A stretch of DNA of 10,445 nucleotides from Candidatus Curtissbacteria bacterium RIFCSPHIGHO2_01_FULL_41_11 (GTDB lineage Bacteria > Patescibacteriota > Microgenomatia > Curtissbacterales > GWA2-41-24), in assembly GCA_001776335.1 (NCBI GenBank), contig MFAZ01000016.1, forward strand, positions 1-10,445, in the 5' to 3' direction. Below are positions 1 through 6,159 of this stretch, piece by piece. The notes below the pieces were generated by a model. It had not been told where the DNA came from and searched no databases. It saw only the letters and a program-made list of their open reading frames with translations. How positions within the stretch are numbered: the stretch's first letter is position 1; each line of letters opens with the position of its first letter. Made by a program: the position numbers and the translations under genes.

Positions 1-1
1 A

Positions 2-1549
2 GACAGAGAGCGGGAGATAGAAGCTTTTGTTACGGAAGAATATTGGGACATTTGGGTAGAGGTATCAAAGGTATCACCCGTTCGACAAGCTCAGGGCAAG
101 CAAGTAGCAGAAGTATCAAAAGTAAGTACATTTAGAGCTGATCTTTTAAAAATTGGTGAGAAAAAGGCAGAAGTAGGACATAAGGGAGATGCAGAAAAGA
201 TCGTTGCTGATTTGGAAAAGGCGGCTTACAAAATTTCTGATGTCAAAACAAAAGACGCCAGAAAAACGCCGCATGCGCCCTTTACAACGTCGACTTTACA
301 ACAATCTGCAGCGAGTAAACTCGGATATGCACCAAAGCGAACTATGAGAATTGCTCAGGATTTGTATGAACACGGACTAATAACCTACATGAGAACAGAT
401 TCTGTGAATCTTTCACCACAGGCGATAGACAGCGCCAGAAAATATATCGAAGGAACATTTGGAAAAAATTATTTGCCCCCAGCGGGCCGGAGGTATAAGG
501 TTAAATCCAAGCTTGCCCAGGAAGCACATGAGGCAATACGCCCGACTGAGATCAGTCGGACAATTTCCAATTTCCAATTTCCAATTTCCAATGACCACAG
601 GAGAGTTTATGACTTGATCTGGAGACGGATGATTGCCAGCCAGATGGCAGATGCTATTGTTTCGGAAACACAAGCAGATGTTGAGGCAACTGCCACCCCT
701 CGCGTGTATACGCTTCGCGCAAGCGGTCAGGAGATAAAGTTTGACGGATGGTACAGGGCTTATTCAAAGCCACCAATCAGCGAGCAGGTTTTGCCGAATC
801 TGGAAAAAGATGAGTCCTTGAATCTTGTTTCTGTAGGCAGCGAGCAAAAGTTTACAGAACCACCGGCGAGATATTCGGAAGCAACTTTGATTCGTGATTT
901 GGAAAAAAATGATATTGGCAGACCGAGTACGTATGCCCCAACGATTTCAACTCTTTATGAACGGGCATATATAGAAAAACTTGAAGGTAGGAAAATTGGG
1001 CCTACTCCGGTTGCCAAGACAGCAGTCGATTTTCTGGTTAAATATTTTCCGGATATCGTTGATCTTAAGTTTACTGCCGAGATGGAAGATGATCTGGACC
1101 AAATTGCGATGGGTAAACACAAAATGCAGTCAACGATGGAAAAATTTTGGGGGCCTTTTGAAAAGCAAGTAATAAAAGTCGGTGAGGAAGCGAAAAAGGA
1201 AAAAGTTGAAGTCGAAGAGACGGATGAAAAATGCGATGTGTGCGGACGCCCTATGGTTATTCGATACGGAAGGTTTGGAAAGTTTATGGCTTGTTCGGGC
1301 TTCCCCGATTGTAAGAATACAAAAACACTTTCTGCGCCAACCGGTTTGAAATGTCCTGATGACGGAGGAGACATTGTTGTTAAAAAAACAAGGCGGGGAA
1401 GAATGTTCTGGGGATGTTCAAATTATCCAAAGTGTAAGTGGGCGAGTTGGACCAAACCATCCTTCGCTAAAGCTTCCGTTGACGCTAAAGCTTTGGCGGA
1501 CAAGTCGGACGGCAAGCCAGAGGAAGAGAAAGTTTCCGGAGAGTCTTAA
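2..1549 (+). CDS. topA: DNA topoisomerase I (type IA), 3' part, truncated at the window's left edge
   Basis: Type IA topoisomerases relax negatively supercoiled DNA through a transient 5'-phosphotyrosine bond. The frame is open from base 2, so the gene begins upstream and 515 residues are visible. The catalytic tyrosine lies in GLITYMRTDS (Tyr codon 386-388), preceded by the conserved TPHAPFTTSTLQQ stretch and followed by QEAHEAIRPT and by ERDL/GRPSTYAPTI-like motifs. The C-terminus carries topoisomerase zinc ribbons. The first has four cysteines (near 1232, 1241, 1292 and 1310). In the second the CPxC pair reads CPDD (1352-1363), so one ligand is missing, while GCSNYPKC is kept. Three stretches look inserted: a palindrome-derived segment at 77-102, a (AATTTCC)4 heptamer run at 562-589, and a repeat-encoded linker at 1459-1515. 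None breaks the frame. An internal TTG at 212 is not the true start. Identification is secure. Confidence 0.96.
   Translation, partial: DREREIEAFVTEEYWDIWVEVSKVSPVRQAQGKQVAEVSKVSTFRADLLKIGEKKAEVGHKGDAEKIVADLEKAAYKISDVKTKDARKTPHAPFTTSTLQQSAASKLGYAPKRTMRIAQDLYEHGLITYMRTDSVNLSPQAIDSARKYIEGTFGKNYLPPAGRRYKVKSKLAQEAHEAIRPTEISRTISNFQFPISNDHRRVYDLIWRRMIASQMADAIVSETQADVEATATPRVYTLRASGQEIKFDGWYRAYSKPPISEQVLPNLEKDESLNLVSVGSEQKFTEPPARYSEATLIRDLEKNDIGRPSTYAPTISTLYERAYIEKLEGRKIGPTPVAKTAVDFLVKYFPDIVDLKFTAEMEDDLDQIAMGKHKMQSTMEKFWGPFEKQVIKVGEEAKKEKVEVEETDEKCDVCGRPMVIRYGRFGKFMACSGFPDCKNTKTLSAPTGLKCPDDGGDIVVKKTRRGRMFWGCSNYPKCKWASWTKPSFAKASVDAKALADKSDGKPEEEKVSGES
59..124 (+). repeat. Palindrome-like repeat inserted in topA, flanked by imperfect 15-bp direct repeats
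   Basis: The core at about 77-102 contains CGTTCGACAAGCTCAGGG, which resembles a short sequence (TTCGACAAGCTCAGG) that I know as recurrent in many bacterial genomes. It is read in frame as SPVRQAQGKQ. On its two sides lie GAGGTATCAAAGGTA (59-73) and GAAGTATCAAAAGTA (110-124), which match at 13 of 15 positions and may be a duplication made on insertion. The surrounding TopA sequence (EEYWDIWVEV before, STFRADLLKI after) looks normal, so the segment sits in a tolerant loop before the catalytic region. Confidence 0.6.
562..589 (+). repeat. Four perfect tandem copies of the heptamer AATTTCC inside topA
   Basis: AATTTCC repeats four times without a mismatch and is followed by a partial unit (AAT). 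It is read as ISNFQFPISN between the conserved EAIRPTEIS segment and HRRVYDLIW. The unit is 7 nt, so gain or loss of a single copy would shift the topA frame, whereas three copies would keep it. The same 7-nt period recurs at 2812-2832 and 8271-8372. Confidence 0.85.
1459..1515 (+). repeat. Repeat-encoded linker in the TopA C-terminus (SFAKASVDAKALADKSDGK)
   Basis: CGCTAAAGCTT occurs twice directly (1465-1475 and 1483-1493), and the 3' end AAAGCTTTGGCG can pair back with the first copy. Its translation, SFAKASVDAKALADKSDGK, is of a kind I recall from repeat-derived tails in CPR proteins. It lies after the last zinc ribbon and before the acidic end PEEEKVSGES, where extra residues should be tolerated. 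Confidence 0.6.
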
Positions 1550-1585
1550 TATCATGTACAATACTTCTGATATCTGCCCCGGATT

Positions 1586-2800
1586 ATGCCAAAGAAAGTA
1601 ATTTTGCGAAAACATGACGAGCGAGTGATGGTGGTTTCGCGGGAGGATTTGTTTCGCGATGATATTTGGAATGGTTTAAAAGTCGAGAATCTCCAGAAAT
1701 ATATTAATCTAATCTCCACGAAACATAAATTTTTACCAAGAGGACAGGTGGAAAGCGATCCGTCGTGGAAGCAGGTGATTCCCTATTTGGTTTTTGAGCG
1801 GAATGGAGAAATATTTTTAATGAGAAGGAAAGCAGATCATACAGATTTGCGACTTGCCAACAATTATTCAATAGGAGTGGGAGGCCATCTTAATAGGCGG
1901 GATATCAACGGATCGGGAATAATGTCCTGGGCAAAAAGAGAATTTGAGGAAGAGATTGAATATGACGGGAAGTATAAAGTTGAAATTTTGGGAATTTTGA
2001 ACCATGACGCAAACGATGTCGGATTGGTGCATATTGGTTTGGTTGTCAAAGTTATTGGTGACAGCGATAAGATTGCCATTCGGGACGAGCATAAATCCGG
2101 TGAGCTGGTGCCGATTGGCGAGGCTAGTAAAGTTTACAAACAAATGGAGACATGGAGCCAAATCGTTTATGACTATTTGCGGGGTGGGGAAAGTGTTAAA
2201 AGCGGTACAGATAATTTTTCCGGGATTTTGCCAGATTGGATTATCGAGAAATATATCAGAGAGGGAACTATTAAAATTTCACCGCTTCCTAAAAACTGGC
2301 AGGATGCAATAGACCAGGTTTCGATGGACTTTCACATGGGTGTAAATATTAAACTTTTCAAGGCGGGGACTTACAGATTTATTGATACCAAGCGGGGTTT
2401 GCCAAATGACGCGATGGAAGAAATAAATCTTGAAGAAGGCGACCCGTTTATTTTAGAACCCGGATCGTTTGCCATTGCTTCCACCCGCGAAGTTTTGAGA
2501 TTGCCTGCGGATATTTTGGGAAGGCTGGAGGGAAAAAGTTCTCTTGCGCGGCTTGGTATTTTAGTTCACTCAACTGCGGCAAGATTTGATCCGGGATGGA
2601 ACGGAGCACCAGTTCTGGAACTTGGCAATTTAGGGCCAAAACCGGCGATACTTTATTGTGGCATGCCGATTTGTGCTTTCACCTTTGAAAAAATCGGAGC
2701 ACCTGTTAAGATGCCATATGAAGGATCGAGATCCGATCGTTATTCCGGGTCTCGTGACGCAGTTGCATCAAAAATTGAGAAAAGTGTGAATAATAAGTAA
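1586..2800 (+). CDS. Fusion of a NUDIX hydrolase-like domain with dCTP deaminase
   Basis: One 404-residue open frame joins two domains. Residues about 1-195 look like a NUDIX protein of the COG4112-type 'predicted phosphoesterase' group: FLPRGQVESDPSWKQVIPY, then GVGGH (97-101) and REFEEE (118-123), which matches the R-E-U-x-E-E core of the Nudix box with a widened spacer. Residues about 215-395 are dCTP deaminase, which converts dCTP to dUTP: EGKSSLARLG (315-324), VHSTA, DPGW (335-338) and the catalytic-Glu segment APVLELGN with Glu345. Lys317 stands where E. coli Dcd has Arg; as I recall, Lys is also found in mycobacterial Dcd. Standalone Dcd is usually about 190 aa, so the N-terminal half is a real extension. 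No clear Shine-Dalgarno precedes ATG 1586; ATG 1628 is an alternative start. Tmk and ThyX follow, which points to dTMP precursor supply. The Dcd call is firm; the NUDIX substrate is unknown. Confidence 0.88.
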   Translation: MPKKVILRKHDERVMVVSREDLFRDDIWNGLKVENLQKYINLISTKHKFLPRGQVESDPSWKQVIPYLVFERNGEIFLMRRKADHTDLRLANNYSIGVGGHLNRRDINGSGIMSWAKREFEEEIEYDGKYKVEILGILNHDANDVGLVHIGLVVKVIGDSDKIAIRDEHKSGELVPIGEASKVYKQMETWSQIVYDYLRGGESVKSGTDNFSGILPDWIIEKYIREGTIKISPLPKNWQDAIDQVSMDFHMGVNIKLFKAGTYRFIDTKRGLPNDAMEEINLEEGDPFILEPGSFAIASTREVLRLPADILGRLEGKSSLARLGILVHSTAARFDPGWNGAPVLELGNLGPKPAILYCGMPICAFTFEKIGAPVKMPYEGSRSDRYSGSRDAVASKIEKSVNNK

Positions 2801-2897
2801 ATTATTAATTTCTAATTACTAATTACTAATCAATTTTTAAATTAAAAAATTCCCAAAAATTATTTAGATCAATTAGAATAATTAGATAAATTTAACT
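2801..2897 (+). repeat. Very AT-rich spacer with CTAATTA heptamer repeats
   Basis: The spacer upstream of tmk holds CTAATTA (2812-2818), CTAATTA (2819-2825) and the variant CTAATCA (2826-2832). It then has a near-palindromic A/T stretch at about 2832-2850 and two AATTAG units further on (2871-2885) that could pair with the heptamers. There is no GC-rich terminator stem and no convincing promoter; TTGAGA (2775-2780) with TAAATT (2798-2803) is a weak candidate only. Confidence 0.6.
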
Positions 2898-3581
2898 ATG
2901 ACGAATTCTGGTAAGTTAATTCGCAGAAAAGCTCCGCTTATTGTTTTTGAGGGTGCCGACGGTTCAGGTAAAACTACTCAATCAGAACTACTAAATCAAT
3001 ATTTTTCAAAGAATAAAATTCCGTTTTCTTATATTTCCTTTCCAAGATATGAAGATTCTATTTGGGCGCAAATGGTGAAGCGTTATTTGATGGGAGAGTT
3101 TGGTGGCGTAGACGAAGTGGATTCATATTTCGGCTCCATGCTTTATGCGGGAGACAGGTTAAGTGCGCGGGATGAAATTAGGGGTTGGTTGGCTGAAGGG
3201 AAAATAGTTATTGCAAACCGATATACTCCATCTAATATGGCGCATATGGGGGCAAAACTAAAAAGCCAGAGTGAAAAATCAAAATATATAAAGTGGTTGG
3301 AAGAGTTGGAATATGGAGAAAATAAAATTCCGAGAGAAGATTTGGTATTGTTTTTGCATGTACCGGTTGAGGTATCCAAAAAATTGATGGGAGGACGGTC
3401 TGTTGATATCCATGAAAAAAATATTCGATATTTGGAAAAGGTCGTCGTACAATACGTGCGATTAGCAAAAGAGCGGGAGAATTGGGAAACTATTGAATGT
3501 ATAAGGGACGGAAAGATTATTGAAGAATCCGAAATTGGTGAAATGGTTTTGGAAGTTTTGAGAAAAAGAAAAATTATTTAA
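2898..3581 (+). CDS. tmk: Thymidylate (dTMP) kinase
   Basis: Tmk phosphorylates dTMP to dTDP with ATP in the cytoplasm. The 227-residue product has the P-loop GADGSGKTT (19-27), the substrate-side FPRYEDS segment, AGDRLSARDE (the DR motif of the family), VIANRYTPSN, a strand EDLVLFLHVPVEVS and a lid-like GRSVDIHEKN. Length is near the usual 205-215 aa, with about ten extra N-terminal residues and an insertion (KLKSQSEKSKYIKWLEELEYG) after the NRYTPSN motif. The start ATG has no visible Shine-Dalgarno. The stop TAA shares base 3581 with the thyX ATG (TAATG), which suggests translational coupling. The preceding Dcd fusion and following ThyX support a role in dTTP synthesis. Confidence 0.93.
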   Translation: MTNSGKLIRRKAPLIVFEGADGSGKTTQSELLNQYFSKNKIPFSYISFPRYEDSIWAQMVKRYLMGEFGGVDEVDSYFGSMLYAGDRLSARDEIRGWLAEGKIVIANRYTPSNMAHMGAKLKSQSEKSKYIKWLEELEYGENKIPREDLVLFLHVPVEVSKKLMGGRSVDIHEKNIRYLEKVVVQYVRLAKERENWETIECIRDGKIIEESEIGEMVLEVLRKRKII

Positions 3582-5272
3582 TGGCTAACCCCTTTTATTC
3601 TTCGGAAAAATTTACAAAAGAAGAAGCATGGTATATCGAACCTTTTTTTACAAACCTTGATAAAAACGTTTTCGCTGCAAAATATTTGCCAAGCGAAGTT
3701 TTGGGTGCTCTTGCGTCACGCTACAGCAGATCTACTAAAGGCGTCCGAAGATTATTTTTCGACGAGTACATAAAACCGATTCTGGAACCCAATCTGGAAG
3801 GAGCCGGCAAAGATTCAATACGCGAAGCTGAAGTGATGAGAAAAAAACTTGTTTCTTTTGTCGAATATCTTCACACCCACGGGGGTTGGGAAACAGTTGT
3901 TAACAGCCGACGGGCCCGCGAGTTTTTTGAAAAGTGGCTGGCAGCTTATGGCGACGACTCGATCGCTCAACTTGCAGGCGCCCATATATTTTTCGAGAAC
4001 GTTTCCCAGGTTGCAGTAAAACATCTGGAAGATTTTAGGATTGGTTTTGCTCCACTGGAAAAATCTACACGTTATGTTTTGTTTGACCAAAAAGTTAACG
4101 GGAGATGGCTTTATTTTGCAGACCCGAATCTTGTTAAGTCAAAATACGGAGCTGAATTTTTGCGGCTTTTAAACATGCTTTTCAGAAATTATGCAGCAAG
4201 TGTCGAACCGCTCTCCAAATACCTTCGAAAAATATTTCCAATGAAAGGCGACCAGAGCGAGCGCGCATATCGGGAGACGATAAAAGCAAAGACTTGCGAC
4301 GTACTTAGATATTATTTGCCCGCCGCCACACTTACCAATGTCGGGTTTTTTGGGGTAGGCCAGGCTTTTGAATATGTTTTGACTAAATCTTTTGCCCATC
4401 CGCTTTATGAGGTGAGGCAGCTGGCGAAATTAGCACAAGCGGAACTTACTTTCGTAATTCCGTCGATGGTAGAGCGGGCTTCGAGTCCGCGGGGCAAAAT
4501 TTACCAAAAATATGTTTCAAAAACGGAAAAAAACCTGGAGCTTTTGACAAAAAAATTGATTGTCGGTGACCAGGTTCCGGTTAGCGGTCCGAGTGCAGAT
4601 TTGGTCGAATGGGACATGGATGCTGAGGACAGAATTGTTGCCAGTATTTTATATAAGTATTCGAAGATGGGATATGTGAGGATCAAAGACCAGGTTTCCA
4701 AAATGAGCGAAAAACAAAAGGCAGATATTATTAAAAAGGCCATTTCACTTCGACGTGTCCGTCAAATGCGAGTAATAAGAGCTTTTGAAAATACTTATTA
4801 CAAATTCGATATCGTTGCCAATTTCGGGGCTTATCGCGATTTACACAGACACAGAATGTTGACCCAGGAAAGGCAGAGACTTACCACTGAGCTTGGTTAC
4901 GATGTTGCGCCGGATTTGATAAACGCTAAGATGGCGAACAATTATTTGGTTGCTGCAAATAAGGTCAATAAGTTTTACAAAAAAATTTCCGGAGAGTTTC
5001 CTGACGCCGCACAATACGTAGTTATGCTTGGAAATAGAATGAGATGGTATCAGTGGGAGAATTTGCGCGAGCTTGCCTGGGAAGCAGAGCTTAGAACCGG
5101 CCCGCAGGGTCACCCGGATTACAGGAAGATTGAACACACGAAAGTCGAAGCGGTGCGTGTTGTCCATCCGGCACTTATCAGGGTTCTTAAATTTGTCGAT
5201 TTTAATGAGTACGATTTGGCAAGACGCGAAAGCGAGAAGAGAATAGATAGGAAATTAGGACTTATAAAGTAA
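3581..5272 (+). CDS. thyX: Double-length ThyX-family protein (FAD-dependent thymidylate synthase family)
   Basis: ThyX makes dTMP from dUMP using methylene-tetrahydrofolate, FAD and NADPH. Ordinary ThyX is about 220-250 aa; this protein is 563 aa and appears to hold two ThyX-like halves. In the first, YGDDSIAQLAGAHIFFENVS and then DFRIGFAPLEKSTRYV (151-166) align with the signature RHRxxSxNExSxRY: the RHR is lost but E160, S162 and R164-Y165 fit the ExSxRY part. In the second half, LHRHRMLTQERQRLTTELGY (421-440) keeps RHR (423-425), but the ExSxR part is replaced. A single composite site is therefore possible. Coupled to tmk by the TAATG overlap and downstream of Dcd, it is the only candidate thymidylate synthase in view. 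Family membership is likely; activity is inferred from context. Confidence 0.82.
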   Translation: MANPFYSSEKFTKEEAWYIEPFFTNLDKNVFAAKYLPSEVLGALASRYSRSTKGVRRLFFDEYIKPILEPNLEGAGKDSIREAEVMRKKLVSFVEYLHTHGGWETVVNSRRAREFFEKWLAAYGDDSIAQLAGAHIFFENVSQVAVKHLEDFRIGFAPLEKSTRYVLFDQKVNGRWLYFADPNLVKSKYGAEFLRLLNMLFRNYAASVEPLSKYLRKIFPMKGDQSERAYRETIKAKTCDVLRYYLPAATLTNVGFFGVGQAFEYVLTKSFAHPLYEVRQLAKLAQAELTFVIPSMVERASSPRGKIYQKYVSKTEKNLELLTKKLIVGDQVPVSGPSADLVEWDMDAEDRIVASILYKYSKMGYVRIKDQVSKMSEKQKADIIKKAISLRRVRQMRVIRAFENTYYKFDIVANFGAYRDLHRHRMLTQERQRLTTELGYDVAPDLINAKMANNYLVAANKVNKFYKKISGEFPDAAQYVVMLGNRMRWYQWENLRELAWEAELRTGPQGHPDYRKIEHTKVEAVRVVHPALIRVLKFVDFNEYDLARRESEKRIDRKLGLIK

Positions 5273-5300
5273 AGAGATAGTTTTGAAAAATTCATTTAAA

Positions 5301-5315
5301 GGAAAGGGGGTGAGG
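5301..5315 (+). promoter_or_regulatory. Strong extended Shine-Dalgarno for the 84-aa gene
   Basis: AAGGGGGTGA (5304-5313) matches the extended anti-SD complement AAGGAGGTGA at nine of ten positions and ends four bases before ATG 5318. Most other genes here lack such a site, so it supports this start and suggests that the small gene is well translated. Confidence 0.75.
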
Positions 5316-5317
5316 TC

Positions 5318-5572
5318 ATGAAAATAAAGTTACCATTTGGTGGATCCAAAGAGAGAGGAATTATCAGCCAAGGTATACAACCTTTGCCAAGTGCGGCAGA
5401 AGATCCACATGCAGGATTAGTTGCTTACTATGCTGCAGATCGTACACCGATTGAAAAAGTTGTAACTGCTCTTGACGGACAATTCAAAGATCCGAAGCTT
5501 GTCGGTGCACTTGTCGTAAGAATTGAGGCTGCGAGACAGGCGAAACGGGAACGGGATTTGCCTAATCCTTAG
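5318..5572 (+). CDS. Small hypothetical protein, 84 aa
   Basis: I do not recognise this protein. It starts with a basic, glycine-containing segment (MKIKLPFGGSKERG), continues with HAGLVAYYAADRTPIEKVVTALDGQF and ends in a probable amphipathic helix (VGALVVRIEAARQAKRERD). There is no signal peptide, membrane segment or cysteine. The best evidence for coding is the extended Shine-Dalgarno placed just before the ATG and codon use like its neighbours. It lies 45 bases after thyX and is followed directly by the promoter of the next small gene, so it is probably the last gene of the thyX transcript or a short unit of its own. Confidence 0.7.
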   Translation: MKIKLPFGGSKERGIISQGIQPLPSAAEDPHAGLVAYYAADRTPIEKVVTALDGQFKDPKLVGALVVRIEAARQAKRERDLPNP

Positions 5573-5575
5573 GAA

Positions 5576-5603
5576 TTGACAATTAAAATTATTAATTTAT
5601 AAT
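5576..5603 (+). promoter_or_regulatory. Consensus sigma-70-type promoter (TTGACA, 16-bp spacer, TATAAT)
   Basis: TTGACA at 5576-5581 and TATAAT at 5598-5603 both match the consensus fully, with an A/T-only spacer of 16 bp. A start point near 5610 is expected. It lies three bases after the stop of the 84-aa gene and points towards the 79-aa gene at 5655. Confidence 0.85.
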
Positions 5604-5617
5604 AGATTTCAATAATG

Positions 5618-5647
5618 GGTTGGGAAAAGTTTCCAGCCGATTTTTTT
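5618..5647 (+). terminator. Intrinsic-terminator-like hairpin between a promoter and its gene
   Basis: GGTTGGGAA (5618-5626) pairs with TTTCCAGCC (5630-5638): nine contiguous pairs, two of them G-U, around a three-base AAG loop. GA and then seven T (5641-5647) follow. This is the form of a rho-independent terminator. It begins about eight bases after the expected start point of the promoter at 5576-5603 and ends seven bases before ATG 5655. It could end readthrough from thyX, attenuate the following gene, or define a very short RNA. Confidence 0.7.
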
Positions 5648-5654
5648 GGGAAAA

Positions 5655-5894
5655 ATGACAGAGAGAAGAAAACTTCCTGAAGGCCTTGAGGAAGAAGTTG
5701 GCCCTGTTATTGCTAGGCAGCTTTTAACGACTGGCAGTATTTCTTTTGATCCTAAGGACGAATCTGTTGTTCTACAGTTTGATAGTTTGCTGCCACCACT
5801 CGTTGAAACAGACAGGTTTTATGGTGGTAATTTTCATAAAACCATGAAGGACTATTTAAAAGAAAGCTCACAAGTAAGAAGGAGTAAAAATTAA
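5655..5894 (+). CDS. Small hypothetical protein, 79 aa
   Basis: Not recognised. The frame also runs from TTG 5646, but the T-tract and absence of a ribosome site there favour ATG 5655. The product begins MTERRKLPEGLEEEVGPVIA, has a hydrophobic stretch SVVLQFDSLLPPLVE and a basic tail (QVRRSKN). No membrane segment, signal peptide or cysteines are visible. Its own consensus promoter lies upstream, and the terminator-like hairpin in the leader may control it. No good Shine-Dalgarno is present, since the seven bases before the ATG are GGGAAAA-like. It runs two bases ahead of the next small gene, so the two are likely co-transcribed. Confidence 0.65.
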   Translation: MTERRKLPEGLEEEVGPVIARQLLTTGSISFDPKDESVVLQFDSLLPPLVETDRFYGGNFHKTMKDYLKESSQVRRSKN

Positions 5895-5896
5895 AA

Positions 5897-6115
5897 ATGG
5901 AAAGAAATGAATTTTTAGATAAAAACCTTGTTGACAGTATTTTGCCTCCGGTGCCGGGATTTAAAAAAAGATCCAGAAAAGCATCTCCTCCTCCTAGTAC
6001 TGAGTCTGTTTCTTTAGGTTATCAAGTAAACCCGGAAATAAGGCCCGAGTTAGTTGAAGACTCCATGACGAGACGGGCACTTTCAGGTAAGACAGTTTCC
6101 TTCAGTCCTGATTAA
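5897..6115 (+). CDS. Small hypothetical protein, 72 aa, proline/serine-rich middle
   Basis: Not recognised. AAGGAG (5879-5884) inside the end of the previous gene, 12 bases before the ATG, is a plausible ribosome site. The chain has an acidic start (MERNEFLDKNLVDSILPP), a basic low-complexity middle (FKKRSRKASPPPSTESVS) and an acidic helix-like end (EIRPELVEDSMTRRA). It looks partly disordered and soluble. Only two bases separate it from the 79-aa gene, so they probably form a two-gene unit; the rpsB leader begins right after its stop codon. Confidence 0.6.
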   Translation: MERNEFLDKNLVDSILPPVPGFKKRSRKASPPPSTESVSLGYQVNPEIRPELVEDSMTRRALSGKTVSFSPD

Positions 6116-6116
6116 T

Positions 6117-6145
6117 TTGCAATTTATTTTGACTGTTGATATAGT
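6117..6145 (+). promoter_or_regulatory. Probable rpsB promoter (TTGCAA, 17-bp spacer, TATAGT)
   Basis: TTGCAA (6117-6122) and TATAGT (6140-6145) are 17 bp apart and would start RNA near 6152, just before the leader hairpin at 6160. A competing reading is TTGACT (6129-6134) with TATCAC (6151-6156) at 16 bp, but its start would fall inside the hairpin's left arm. Confidence 0.5.
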
Positions 6146-6159
6146 TCCCATATCACACA

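Noticed and set aside
955..1374. 139-codon minus-strand open frame opposite topA
   Set aside because: Antisense of conserved TopA sequence with biased Ser/Phe composition; no ribosome site or homology.
1359..1601. 80-codon plus-strand frame bridging the end of topA and the start of the Dcd fusion
   Set aside because: It overlaps the zinc ribbons out of frame and has no signal; topA and the next gene account for the region.
4841..5167. 108-codon minus-strand open frame opposite thyX
   Set aside because: Shadow of the second ThyX half; no independent support.
5273..5317. Terminator after thyX
   Set aside because: No GC-rich stem with a T-tract is present; the only terminator-like hairpin is at 5618-5647.
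5646..5654. TTG start for the 79-aa gene
   Set aside because: It falls in the terminator T-tract; ATG 5655 is three codons on and more plausible.
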